Assembly: GCA_029553475.1 (NCBI GenBank)
Contig: JAKPKV010000050.1
Location: 59,362-123,361, forward strand
Source: Armatimonadota bacterium
GTDB taxonomy: Bacteria; Armatimonadota; Hebobacteria; CAIYQO01
Length of the DNA: 64,000 nucleotides
Direction of reading: 5' to 3'
The first letter of the stretch is position 1; the number at the start of each line of letters is the position of its first letter. The translations under genes were made by a program, and so were the position numbers. Below, in pieces: positions 17,279-25,873 of the stretch. The notes under the pieces were generated by a model. It was not told the origin of the DNA and did no database searches. It saw only the letters and a list, made by a program, of their open reading frames with translations.

Positions 17279-19207
17279 TTACCGCCCCGCCAGCAACCAC
17301 GCCAGCGTCCGCGCCATCGCCGTCGTCCAGGCGGGAGCGTCCCAGTAGGCGGTCTCGCCGGCGGGCGCCTCGCCGAAGGGCAGCGCCAGGCAGGCGACCA
17401 CGCGGCCCTTGCCATACTGCCGGGCCACCAGCAGCGGATGGCCGCCGGCGGAGACCAGCACCCGGGCGTCGGGCGCCGCCGCGTAGCGGTGCTGGTAATA
17501 GACCGCCGTCTTCCCGTCAAACTGGAGGTCGCCGAGGATGGGCGCGGCGTCTTTTTCCACCTGTAACCGCAACCCGCCGCCGTTATTCACCCACGGCGCG
17601 TGCTCGCCGAGGGCCACCGGCAGCATGTCGCGGAAGCGTGCGTTGCTGATCTTCGCCTGGCTGTAGGACAGGTCGCCGGCCAGGTAGAGCAGCGAGCCGC
17701 CGGCTTTCACAAAGTCCACCAGCATCTCCTCGGAGGAGTCGCCGCCCATCGCCCGGCTGTCCACGTTGTGCAGGATGACCAGGTCGTTCGCCAGTAGCTC
17801 GCCGTAGTCCGCCGGAAAGCCGGTGAGGCTGTTGGAGACGTCGCTGGCCTTGTACCAGCCATCCTTCACCGCCGCGTCCGGCGCGGCGAGTTTCAGCGCC
17901 TCATCCACGCGGGTGAAGTCATGCCAGACGCCGCGCCCGAAGAAGACGCGCGGCGTCTCCGCGCGGGTCAGCGCGATCACGTCGGGCTTCAGGTAGCGCT
18001 TCTTCTTCGCCGGCTGCGGGAAGGCGTAACGCGGCGCCATGGTGACCATGTCCAGGTTCTCCTCGCCGTTCGTGAAAAATTCGCCGTACTCCGCGGTGAC
18101 GACCTGCCCGTCCGTCGTCGTCCCGGTGAGGGTCACCTGCACCGTCACCGGCAGCGCCTTCACGTTGGAGATGGTGATGGTCGCCGCTGTCACCCCTTCA
18201 TCCACCGCGGCAACGGTCACCTCCGGCCCCGTCGCTTCCCAGGTGCGCTCCGGCGGGAAGGCGCGGGTGGTCAGCTTCACGTCCGTCAGCGGCGCCAGCC
18301 CCTGGGTGAGGCGGTGGGTGACCGTGAGTGCGTTCGCCGCCGGGATGATCGCCATGTCGGCGATGACCTCCCGGCCGCCGTGGGTGTAGCTGTTCATGCC
18401 GGGCGTCGGAATGAGGTAGACGTCGGTGGTCCAGGTTTTGCCGGGTGGGATGGCCACCTGGTCATACATCCATTCGGTAGAGGCGGCGCCGACGTTATCG
18501 TAGAACTTCCACAGGTCGTTGTAGTCCATCAGCAGCATGATGCCGCGGTTCGTCTTTGTCGCGCCCACGCCCGTCCAGCCGGCGATGGGATGCTCGGCGA
18601 AGTACCAGTTCCAGCGCGAGGCGCGCTTCGTCTCGTGGATGCTGTCCACGCCCACGGTGGTGGGGCGGAACCAGACGTTGCCGGTGCGCGTCTCGCCGTC
18701 GAAGGCGAAATTCACCTGCTGCCAGTAGGTGGGGCGCTTGCCGATGGTGTCGGCGTTGGTGATCGCCACCTGGCAGTGCACCACGCGCGAATTCGCCCGC
18801 AGGGTGAGGGTGCGCTGCATGAGAAGGTTGGAGACGCTGGCGTTCACCTGGCCGTCGTGCTTGCCGGTGGAGCGCCGCCAGAGCCGCACCACCCCCGCCT
18901 CCGGCCCGGCCTGCACGATCTCCGCCTCGTACGGGACGAAGAGATACTCGCCGGGCCAGGGCTGCTCGGCCACGTGATCGAGGAAGAGGCCGCCGTTCGT
19001 CGTGCCTTTGTAGGAGAAGACGAGCTCGGCGTTGTCGAACTGCGTATAGCGGAAGGACGACACCCGTCCCCCCGTCGCCAGGTCAATGGCGAGGGCGATC
19101 TCGCCATTCGTCATGGTGATGGTATTCCCGTCGCGTTTGACTGCCACCGGACCGGCGACGACGGCCACTGCACCCATCAGACAGGAGATGATTATCAGCG
19201 TGCGCAT
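17279..19207 (-). CDS. Secreted protein with C-terminal GATase-like domain, function unknown
   Basis: A 642-residue exported protein with a signal peptide (MRTLIIISCLMGAVAVVAG). Residues about 20-300 look like a beta-sandwich resembling galactose-mutarotase/glycosidase accessory folds (GEIALAIDLATGGRVSSFRY; RTLTLRANSRVVHCQVAITN). A central immunoglobulin-like section follows. The last 200 residues resemble a class I glutamine amidotransferase-like fold (LVILHNVDSRAMGG; FVKAGGSLLYLAGDLSYS; QYGKGRVVACLALPFGE) but without an evident catalytic Cys. Such domains recur in secreted Armatimonadota-type proteins of unknown role and also in the large protein at 3791-7204. AAGGGG precedes the start. It lies about 95 bases downstream of the secreted TIM-barrel gene on the same strand, so the two may be co-expressed and act on the same extracellular glycan. 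Confidence 0.6.
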   Translation of the reverse strand: MRTLIIISCLMGAVAVVAGPVAVKRDGNTITMTNGEIALAIDLATGGRVSSFRYTQFDNAELVFSYKGTTNGGLFLDHVAEQPWPGEYLFVPYEAEIVQAGPEAGVVRLWRRSTGKHDGQVNASVSNLLMQRTLTLRANSRVVHCQVAITNADTIGKRPTYWQQVNFAFDGETRTGNVWFRPTTVGVDSIHETKRASRWNWYFAEHPIAGWTGVGATKTNRGIMLLMDYNDLWKFYDNVGAASTEWMYDQVAIPPGKTWTTDVYLIPTPGMNSYTHGGREVIADMAIIPAANALTVTHRLTQGLAPLTDVKLTTRAFPPERTWEATGPEVTVAAVDEGVTAATITISNVKALPVTVQVTLTGTTTDGQVVTAEYGEFFTNGEENLDMVTMAPRYAFPQPAKKKRYLKPDVIALTRAETPRVFFGRGVWHDFTRVDEALKLAAPDAAVKDGWYKASDVSNSLTGFPADYGELLANDLVILHNVDSRAMGGDSSEEMLVDFVKAGGSLLYLAGDLSYSQAKISNARFRDMLPVALGEHAPWVNNGGGLRLQVEKDAAPILGDLQFDGKTAVYYQHRYAAAPDARVLVSAGGHPLLVARQYGKGRVVACLALPFGEAPAGETAYWDAPAWTTAMARTLAWLLAGR

Positions 19208-19301
19208 ATGATGCCCCTTTGAAAGATCAGCTCAGCACCCATTGCTCTGTGCGCGGGTTATCGGTTTGCTGGCGGGCGTCTCGCCCGCCAATCTCCGCGC
19301 C

Positions 19302-20993
19302 TCAGCGCGCCAGGTCCACCACCAGCACGGCCCACCCCCGCACGCTCGGCACGGTCACGGTGCGCGCCTGACCGCCCGCCTGTACCAGCGGCAGCGTTTG
19401 CGCCCGCACGGTGTTCGGGTCCAGCACCACCGCGCGGGCGATCGTCCAGTCACCGTGCAGCCCGGCGGGCGTGAGGGTGATCCGGGTGTTCAGCACCGGC
19501 GGCGGCAGCGTTTTATCGTTGTCGTTCACCGTCTCGGACGGCGGCGGCACGATGAGGTGGACGATGAGCTGCTGGCGGCGGCGGTCCACCGGGCGCAGAT
19601 AGGTCCACGACTGCCAGCGCAGAGTGTCGGGCGCCTGCACGAGCGCGTCCGGCCGCGCGACGCGGGTGAGCGCGCGGTCCCAAAAATACTGATTGTAGCG
19701 ATGAACGAAGGGACGGAACTCGCTGCCGTAATAGGGGTGCGCGCCGGCGGCCATGATGAAGATCGAGCGGTAGGGGCTCCTGCCCTCGTGATTCACCGCG
19801 CAGTAGTAGCCGCCGTAGCGTCTGGCGATATCCACGTCCTGCACCAGCAGCCCGGCAAAGACGTCCCAGCGGTGTAGCGGGTGGGCGGGGCCGGCGCCGG
19901 CGGAGACGATATACTCGTTCATCACCAGCCCGCCGCCGTTCAGCAGCGCCTTCGTCTCCAACGGCTGCCGTTCCAGCAGCGTCTTCAGGCCGCTCTGTCC
20001 GGTGCCGGCGTAGTTGTAGCCGAAGGTGTAGTCGGGGAACTCCTTGCGCAGCAGCGTTTTCAACCGGCGATCAATCTCCGCGGTCTCCGCGTCCGTCTTC
20101 GCGGTGAAGTGCCCGTCAAAACGCACGCCGTCCCAGCCGAACATGCGGGTGGATTCCAGGATTTCGTTCATGCCGTGCGCCAGCACCCGCGGGTCAGAGA
20201 GATTGGGATAGAAGCGCAGGTTCGGCGAGAAGGCGTCGTTGGTATGCCAGCGCGTCAGCTCCCACGCGCCATGCATAAAGGACAACTGCTCGCCGAAGCC
20301 GCCGGCGTTCTCCGGGCGCTTGCGGAAATATTCCAGGATCGCCGGCCCGTAGCCGACGCATTTGCCGTACGTGATGAGCGCCAGACCGTTGGCGTGCCCG
20401 AGATCAATGGCGGCTTTGAGATTGGTGCGCGTATTTTTGTACCGCCCCTGTCCCGAGCGCCAGTATTCCGCCTCCGGCGTCATGTCGGCGAAGTCATCCG
20501 GCGCCCAGAAGAAGAACTCGAACCCGTTGTAGTTGTTGTGGCGCACCTCGGCGATCTCGCTGGGCCCTTTGTCGGCGGTGAAGTAGGGAAACGTCTTCAG
20601 CAGCGCCACGTCCCAGTAGCACCGCGCCACCGCGAAGTAGTTCTCGCCCTCGGCCACGACGCGATTCCCGTGCAGTACGCGGGCGCGCAGCGCGTGCCCG
20701 TACAGCCCGGCGTCGCGGGGCGACCAGCGGAAGGCGGCCGTACCCTCCGACTTCGCCGCCACCCGCAGCGCTTGCCGCTGCATCCCCCGCACGGTGTCCA
20801 GGTCGTGCACCAGGCAGGCTTCCACGGTCAGTTCCACCGTCTCCGCCCCGGCGTTCTTCACCGTCACCGTGCCGCTGATCGGCTGGCCGGGTTTCACCCA
20901 GATCTTCTCCGGCCACACCCGCACCAGGCTCACCTGCGCCAGGCAGGCCCGCGCCAGCAGCAGCAGCAATCCGCCGAGCACCATCACGCGCAT
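19302..20993 (-). CDS. Secreted putative glycosidase, TIM-barrel type
   Basis: A 563-residue exported protein (signal peptide MRVMVLGGLLLLLARACLAQ). Residues about 22-130 form an immunoglobulin-like domain (GQPISGTVTVKNAGAETVEL). The middle is a probable TIM barrel: NYNGFEFFFWAPDD, DLGHANGLALITYGKCVGYG, FGWDGVRFDGHFT (the Asp in RFDGH is a candidate nucleophile) and YTFGYNYAG. A C-terminal beta-sandwich follows. The layout recalls GH66-type dextranases and other retaining alpha-glycosidases, but I cannot fix the family. GGGAGG precedes the start and a good promoter (TTGTCC-18-TATAAT) lies upstream, so it is probably the first gene of a two-gene unit with 17279-19207. Confidence 0.6.
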   Translation of the reverse strand: MRVMVLGGLLLLLARACLAQVSLVRVWPEKIWVKPGQPISGTVTVKNAGAETVELTVEACLVHDLDTVRGMQRQALRVAAKSEGTAAFRWSPRDAGLYGHALRARVLHGNRVVAEGENYFAVARCYWDVALLKTFPYFTADKGPSEIAEVRHNNYNGFEFFFWAPDDFADMTPEAEYWRSGQGRYKNTRTNLKAAIDLGHANGLALITYGKCVGYGPAILEYFRKRPENAGGFGEQLSFMHGAWELTRWHTNDAFSPNLRFYPNLSDPRVLAHGMNEILESTRMFGWDGVRFDGHFTAKTDAETAEIDRRLKTLLRKEFPDYTFGYNYAGTGQSGLKTLLERQPLETKALLNGGGLVMNEYIVSAGAGPAHPLHRWDVFAGLLVQDVDIARRYGGYYCAVNHEGRSPYRSIFIMAAGAHPYYGSEFRPFVHRYNQYFWDRALTRVARPDALVQAPDTLRWQSWTYLRPVDRRRQQLIVHLIVPPPSETVNDNDKTLPPPVLNTRITLTPAGLHGDWTIARAVVLDPNTVRAQTLPLVQAGGQARTVTVPSVRGWAVLVVDLAR

Positions 20994-21014
20994 GGTCGCC
21001 TCCCTTTCGGACGT

Positions 21015-21044
21015 ATTATAAGCGGTTAGACACCATTCGGACAA
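21015..21044 (-). promoter_or_regulatory. Sigma-70 promoter of the secreted TIM-barrel gene
   Basis: On the minus strand a perfect TATAAT (21015-21020) is preceded after 18 bases by TTGTCC (21039-21044). Transcription is predicted to start near 21008, about 15 bases before the ATG at 20993, leaving room for the GGGAGG ribosome-binding site. Confidence 0.65.
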
Positions 21045-21078
21045 TAAGTTGCGTGACGAGCGCGATGGGCGTAAAAAA

Positions 21079-22137
21079 TTATCGCGGCCAGCACCGCACC
21101 ACCGCCGTGATGCCGTGGATGAGCACCACCAGCGTGGGCAGGATGGACACCGCCACCGCCATGAGCAGATTGCCGCCGCGCAGGCGGCCGTCGTCGGTCA
21201 GCGCCGCGGTGTAGGGGAGTGCGCTGGCCGGCACCGCGCGCGCCGGTCGGCGGGGATCGTAAAAGATGAGTTCGGCGCCGGACGCACAGAGCCCGCGGAC
21301 TTTCGCGGCGGCGAAATCGCGAGCGCCGGTGAGCAGACCATGCGCCATTTGCCCCGCCCAGTGATCGGCGGGGAGCCCGGCGGTCAAGCGGGCGTGGGTG
21401 GCGTCCAGCAGCGCGCCGGCCTGTTCGCCGATGATGGCGGACGGCGCGCCCTGCTCGCTCAGCGCCACCGCATTTTCCGCGATCGCCTGCCCGCGCGTCG
21501 AGCGGCTCGCCGCTTCGGCGGCGACGGCGACGGCGGCGCGGGCCGCGTAGGACGCCAGCACGGCCTCCCAACCTTCGCTGATGATGCGGCGCAGCAGCGC
21601 CATCGGCTCCAGTTGCGTGATCTCCCGCAGCACCGGGTGGGGGGACGGATCGCCGGGATTGGCCCCCTCGCGCAGTGCCGCCTGCTCATGGAGGCGTGCC
21701 GCCAGGTAGGCCGCCAGCGCATCAATGGCCTGCATCGCCAGCCGCGCGGAGACCGGCACCCGCGCGGTGACGCGCGCGTCGCCGCCGTCGTGCTGAAAGG
21801 CGTAGGTCACCTCCACCAGCGGGATGCCGCTGGCCCGCGGGCCGATGGGCTTGATGCCGACAATCGTGCCGGCGGCGATGGCGCCGGCCGCCAGCAGGCG
21901 GTTGCGCCTCCCGCCCACCACCAACCCCCGCAGCGCGAGGAGACCGCCCACGGCGGCCAGGCCGCCGGCGACCCACCCCGCCGGCGACGGCGCGGGGAAC
22001 GCGCACCACCAGACGCCGGGCATCCCGAAGAAGAGCAGCCACCACCCCACCTGCGTCAGGCCGGCGCCGTGCAGATTCTGCGCGCGCATGGACCAGGTGA
22101 GCCTGCGCCGTATTTGCGGACCAGCGTTGGCAGACAT
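21079..22137 (-). CDS. Membrane protein of unknown function
   Basis: A 352-residue predicted integral membrane protein that I do not recognise. Two hydrophobic segments near residues 27-75 (VGWWLLFFGMPGVWWCAF; WVAGGLAAVGGLLALRGLVV) and one at the C-terminus (LLMAVAVSILPTLVVLIHGI) flank a long soluble Ala-rich region of about 230 residues, predicted mostly helical. The central part includes a short beta stretch (IPLVEVTYAFQHDGGDARVTARVPVS) resembling DUF3592-type membrane proteins, which is a weak likeness only. The start at 22137 is supported by GGGAGGGGAG; a longer open frame upstream runs through repeat DNA and is rejected. It lies about 85 bases upstream of the secreted TIM-barrel gene on the same strand but with a strong promoter between them. 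Confidence 0.6.
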   Translation of the reverse strand: MSANAGPQIRRRLTWSMRAQNLHGAGLTQVGWWLLFFGMPGVWWCAFPAPSPAGWVAGGLAAVGGLLALRGLVVGGRRNRLLAAGAIAAGTIVGIKPIGPRASGIPLVEVTYAFQHDGGDARVTARVPVSARLAMQAIDALAAYLAARLHEQAALREGANPGDPSPHPVLREITQLEPMALLRRIISEGWEAVLASYAARAAVAVAAEAASRSTRGQAIAENAVALSEQGAPSAIIGEQAGALLDATHARLTAGLPADHWAGQMAHGLLTGARDFAAAKVRGLCASGAELIFYDPRRPARAVPASALPYTAALTDDGRLRGGNLLMAVAVSILPTLVVLIHGITAVVRCWPR

Positions 22138-22634
22138 CGGCTCCCCTCCCGCGTGAACGCGTCGCCGAGCGACGGATACCATCTTAAGTATTACTACCGT
22201 CCTCCGTCCCCTGCACCCCTGAAGGAGGGTGCGAACGATGGCAAGGACGCTGAAGCGCCCTGAGTGCTGTGGAACACGAGCGCGCTTCAGCGTGCGTGTC
22301 GTGGGTCGCCACCGCCTTATGCTCTTTGACAATTGGATATCGCTATGGTGGGGGACGCGGGCACTGAAGTACCCCCTGCGCGGCCATCCCCCTTCGCCAA
22401 CGCTACGGGGGACAAGTAACGGCCAGGCGTCCCTCTCCAGGGACGCGGCGGAGCGAACAGACCAACCGGAGGCTGGAGATCGCAATATGCATGTATCAAA
22501 GAGCATCAGGGGGTGGGCGGAGTCGTCGTGGGATTTCCTGGCATCCCGATACTATCGGGACTCTCGGAACTCCGCCTCGCCGGCCACGACCCATCCTGAA
22601 GCGATCTGGCGCCGATCACGTTCAAGACCGTTTC
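22138..22634. other. Gene-free stretch rich in small hairpins
   Basis: These 497 bases hold no credible gene. Visible structures include ACGCTGAAGCGC (22247-22258) pairing with its complement at 22282-22293, GCGTCCCT paired with AGGGACGC (22427-22446), a CCCCC-GGGGG hairpin around CTACGGGGGACAAG, and a TCCCGATA-TATCGGGA palindrome near 22546-22562 inside a longer pair GGCGGAGT/ACTCCGCC. The last two resemble dispersed REP-type hairpins known from many environmental genomes. The stretch may be a landing zone for such elements, and it separates two minus-strand transcription units. Confidence 0.55.
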
Positions 22635-24668
22635 TTACCCCTGCACCGCCGAGTGATACACCCGCCCCTCGCCGCGGTGGCCGCCCGCTGCCCACGGCAG
22701 GTTCCACTGGAGGTGCTGATCCACGTAGACGTCTTCGCGCCCGTTGACGGCAATCGCCAGCGCGGTCGCCTCACAGGGGTCGAGGACGCGGCCATCGGCG
22801 GCCACCTCGAGCTGGCGCACGGCCACCTCGGGCATCTCCCCGGCGAAGGGCACCAGCAGCGTGATGAACGTCCAGTTTCCGGCGGTCTCCGCCGTGTAGG
22901 TGAGCCAGTCGGGATTCTCGTAGCCGGGGGTCGGCCAGGGATTCGGTCGGATGATCGGCGTCCCCGCCGCGCCGGGCACCGGCACGATGAGCAGGTTGCC
23001 CCCCGCGCCCTCCGTCACCACCCGCGCCTCCGGCAGCCGGCGCGACGGCGCGTTGAGGTGGAAGTGCAGTTGATACGCGTGCGCGTGTTCCGGTGACGCG
23101 GCGGTGAAGCGGTCAATCATGATCCAGTACTGCCCGCGCAGGTAGAAGATCTTCCGCCGCACGCCGGTGACGGGCCGCTCCAGCCGCAGATAGCCCTCGT
23201 GCACGCCGCTGAAGTAGCAGTAGTCCGCCGCCGAACGCCAGTCGTCAATGGTCGGCACCACCGTCGCCCCCAGCAGGAACTCGCGCAGAATCGGCACCTG
23301 GTCTTCCCCGTCCACCGTGCAGGTGTTGTGCGCCTCGCTTGTGACCCGCCACATGCGCATCTCGTCGTTGTCCCGCTCTTCGGCCACCATGCCGTACCAG
23401 TTGTCCACCAGCAGGCGGCGCCCCTTCGCGTAGAGCTCGAAGGAGAGCAGGTCAACATGCTTGTGGCTGCTCACCCGCGGGCCGAGGGTGCCGGCGATGA
23501 CCCCCAGGTAGTCGGCGGTCGGCGTCCAGTTCTCGCGCATGACGTACAGGCCGCTCTGCGGGAGACAGGTATCCGGCAGCGCCGGCGGGCGGCTGGGCAC
23601 GCGGCGGTACGCCGGCAGCACGTCCTCGCCGTGGTCGGGCAGCAGGCCGCTGTACGGGGGCTGCCAGGCGGGCTGCAGGCTCTCCGCGACGAATTTCGCC
23701 TCCGGCAGCCAAAAGCGCGCCGCCAGCCGCCGCAGCGCGACGCACGGATGAAATTCCGGCCGGTCCTGCCCGTGAAAGCCCTGATAGGCGGTCATGCGCA
23801 CCGAGTCGGCGAACACCGGGTAGTCGCCATCCGGGCAGAGCAGCTTCCACCCGGCGTCGGCGATGACGCGCAGCTTCCGCCGGGCCGGCTCCGCGATGAT
23901 GACGCCGTTCTGCTCGGCCAGGTGCGCGAAATGGAACAGGCTGTTGGCGGCGAAGCCGTGATACCCCGCCGAGCCTTCCTTCGTCCAGCCGTCCTCCTCG
24001 AAGAGGATCCGCAGCTCGCGCTCAAGATACGCCGGCGCCAGCGCCTGAAACTGCGCCGCGCCGAGAAATTCCGGGAAGAAGGCGCCGTACATCCAGAAGC
24101 CGGGGAAGGTGTGCGCGTACCAGTTGTGCCCGGAGGTGCCGAGGGTGGTCTCGCTCCAGCGCCGCGCGTCCGCCCACTCGACGTCCAGCTTGGCGAACAG
24201 CCAGCAGAAGACGGGGAGCAGATCGGCGTCGGCGCATTCCTCCAGCGGAAACAGCGCGCGGATGACGTCCATGATGCTATGCACCACGCCGAAGAAGCCC
24301 TCGCTCCAGCGATCGCGGTATGCCACCACCCGCGCGGCCAGCCGCCGGCAGCGCTCCGGCGTGGCGGCGAGAAAAAACGTCTCCCCGGCCAGCGCACCGT
24401 AGGCGTTCCCGTGGTACGGCATCAGCAGATCGCGCGCCTCCGCCGCCTCCCAGAGGGCGTCCGCGGCGCGACGCTGCTCGCGGCTGGCCCCGTCGCGGAT
24501 CGCCCGAATATACGCCCGCGTATACCCCATCCGCGGCAACTCGCGCCCGCGCAGGTGGCGGATGAGCGCCAGCGCGGAGGCCAGCGGGTCACCGGGTTGG
24601 TGCAGCGGCGCCAGCTCCGGGCGCATCCAATCGGTACGGCCGCAGATGATGTGCGCGAGGTCGTGCAT
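22635..24668 (-). CDS. Heparinase II/III-like polysaccharide lyase, cytoplasmic
   Basis: A 677-residue protein with the heparinase II/III layout: an N-terminal alpha/alpha toroid (HGNAYGALAGETFFLAATPE; TLGTSGHNWYAHTFPGFWMY; DGWTKEGSAGYHGFAANSLF) and a C-terminal beta-sandwich. The usual catalytic Tyr/His region is represented by GSAGYHGFA and by SSHKHVDLLSFELYAKGRRLLVDNWYG, the heparinase C-domain signature. These lyases cleave acidic polysaccharides by beta-elimination. No signal peptide is present, so it would act on imported oligosaccharides. It is the last gene of the operon 28773-22635 (creatininase-GNAT, ceramidase-like, UroD-like, lyase), 43 bases after the UroD-like gene, with an AAGGA ribosome-binding site. 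Confidence 0.82.
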   Translation of the reverse strand: MHDLAHIICGRTDWMRPELAPLHQPGDPLASALALIRHLRGRELPRMGYTRAYIRAIRDGASREQRRAADALWEAAEARDLLMPYHGNAYGALAGETFFLAATPERCRRLAARVVAYRDRWSEGFFGVVHSIMDVIRALFPLEECADADLLPVFCWLFAKLDVEWADARRWSETTLGTSGHNWYAHTFPGFWMYGAFFPEFLGAAQFQALAPAYLERELRILFEEDGWTKEGSAGYHGFAANSLFHFAHLAEQNGVIIAEPARRKLRVIADAGWKLLCPDGDYPVFADSVRMTAYQGFHGQDRPEFHPCVALRRLAARFWLPEAKFVAESLQPAWQPPYSGLLPDHGEDVLPAYRRVPSRPPALPDTCLPQSGLYVMRENWTPTADYLGVIAGTLGPRVSSHKHVDLLSFELYAKGRRLLVDNWYGMVAEERDNDEMRMWRVTSEAHNTCTVDGEDQVPILREFLLGATVVPTIDDWRSAADYCYFSGVHEGYLRLERPVTGVRRKIFYLRGQYWIMIDRFTAASPEHAHAYQLHFHLNAPSRRLPEARVVTEGAGGNLLIVPVPGAAGTPIIRPNPWPTPGYENPDWLTYTAETAGNWTFITLLVPFAGEMPEVAVRQLEVAADGRVLDPCEATALAIAVNGREDVYVDQHLQWNLPWAAGGHRGEGRVYHSAVQG

Positions 24669-24711
24669 GGTATCCTTCTGTCGTCAGGTTTCTGTCCGAA
24701 CTGCAGATACT

Positions 24712-25863
24712 TCACCGCACCGCGCGCCATTCCTCTACCATCGCGAGGAAATTTTCCCAGGGGGTAATGGGGTGGACGGAGGGGCAGGCGGCGAGGAGCA
24801 GGCCGGTCTTTCCGAAGGCGGCGGCGGTATCGCGCACCGCCTGGCGCACCGTTGCCGGGTCATCCGCCCACATGTGGAAGGTGTTGCTCGGTCCCGCCCA
24901 GAAGCTCTTGCGGTCGCCCAGCTTCGCCTGCATGGCATGAAGATCGTTGCCGCGGAACGCGATATCAGGATACGTCAGGCAGTCGAACTCCAGCGCCGCC
25001 AGATAGTCGAGCATCGGTGTGATGCCGGTATGCACGAGATAACAGGCGGCGGCGCCCCCCTGCCGCGCCAGCGCGAACTCCGCGCGCAACCGCGCGCCGA
25101 GAAACGCTTCCAGCATCGCCGGACTATACAGGTCGCAGCTCTCGTAGAAGCCGTTGCGCAGGATGATGTCGGCGCCTGCTGCCACCGCCACCTCGATCCA
25201 GGCCATGCTGAGCCGGTGCTCGATGTCGAGAAAGGCGTGCACCAGCTCCGGCGTATCGGCCACGGCGTAACACAGCGGCTCCGGCGTCCAGAGCTGCTGG
25301 GCATGGGTGAGCCCCATGCCCAGCCAGGCGCGCGTCGCCAGGCCGAGTTCCTCCGCGATGCGCTTCGTGGCGGTGACATTGTAGCGGATGGCCGCGAGCT
25401 GGTCCTCGGTACGGGGTGGCAGATAGAGGTAGGCAAGGCAGGCAACATCCTGCTCGGAGGTGATCCAGGGCTCGACGTAATGGCCAAGGAAGTCGTGGTG
25501 GAAGGGGATATCCAATCCGAAGGGCCAGCGGCCGTCGTCGCGCACCGCGGCGCGCAGCACGCCGGCGGGCGTGTCATACGCTTTATGGATGATATCGCCG
25601 TCGGTCCAGACGCGCGCGCAGACGCGCGGGTCGGGATAATATCCGCCGAGGGGCAGCGTCACCACGGGATCGAGTCCGAGCTCGTGCTTCAGGTATGCCA
25701 TTTCCTCGCGCTGCGACGGCCCCCAGGGGAACACCCAGCGGTACCCCCGGCGCTGTACCTCGGTAAGGGGGTTGAAATTGGGCGCGCAGGGGAGATAATC
25801 CACCGGCTGCCGGCGCAGGGCAAACAGCACGCGCTCGCGAGAACTCAGGGGAAAGCTGGACAT
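24712..25863 (-). CDS. Uroporphyrinogen decarboxylase-like protein (UroD superfamily)
   Basis: A 383-residue UroD-superfamily TIM barrel. SSFPLSSRERVLFALRRQPVDYLPCAPNF is the characteristic N-terminus (sRERVlaAlrrepvDRvP in the family). Later strands include GADIILRNGFYESCDLYSP, CYLVHTGITPMLDYLAALEFDCLTYPD and SFWAGPSNTFHMW. The superfamily includes haem biosynthetic HemE and corrinoid-dependent methyltransferases such as MtaA/MtbA; lacking haem neighbours and sitting in a catabolic operon, it is probably neither a true HemE nor identifiable further. The start at 25863 has a perfect AAAGGAGG. Ten bases separate it from the ceramidase-like gene upstream, indicating translational coupling. Confidence 0.8.
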   Translation of the reverse strand: MSSFPLSSRERVLFALRRQPVDYLPCAPNFNPLTEVQRRGYRWVFPWGPSQREEMAYLKHELGLDPVVTLPLGGYYPDPRVCARVWTDGDIIHKAYDTPAGVLRAAVRDDGRWPFGLDIPFHHDFLGHYVEPWITSEQDVACLAYLYLPPRTEDQLAAIRYNVTATKRIAEELGLATRAWLGMGLTHAQQLWTPEPLCYAVADTPELVHAFLDIEHRLSMAWIEVAVAAGADIILRNGFYESCDLYSPAMLEAFLGARLRAEFALARQGGAAACYLVHTGITPMLDYLAALEFDCLTYPDIAFRGNDLHAMQAKLGDRKSFWAGPSNTFHMWADDPATVRQAVRDTAAAFGKTGLLLAACPSVHPITPWENFLAMVEEWRAVR

Positions 25864-25873
25864 GGCGCCTCCT

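Noticed and set aside
22326..22349. TTGACA followed by TATGGT upstream of the gene-free stretch
   Set aside because: The spacer is only 12 bases and no gene follows on that strand.
22138..22503. 122-residue N-terminal extension of the membrane protein at 21079-22137
   Set aside because: The extension is translated from hairpin-rich repeat DNA and the internal ATG has the ribosome-binding site.
24712..25863. Assignment as HemE (haem biosynthesis)
   Set aside because: No other haem genes nearby, catabolic operon context, and several similar genes in the same window point to UroD-like enzymes of other function.
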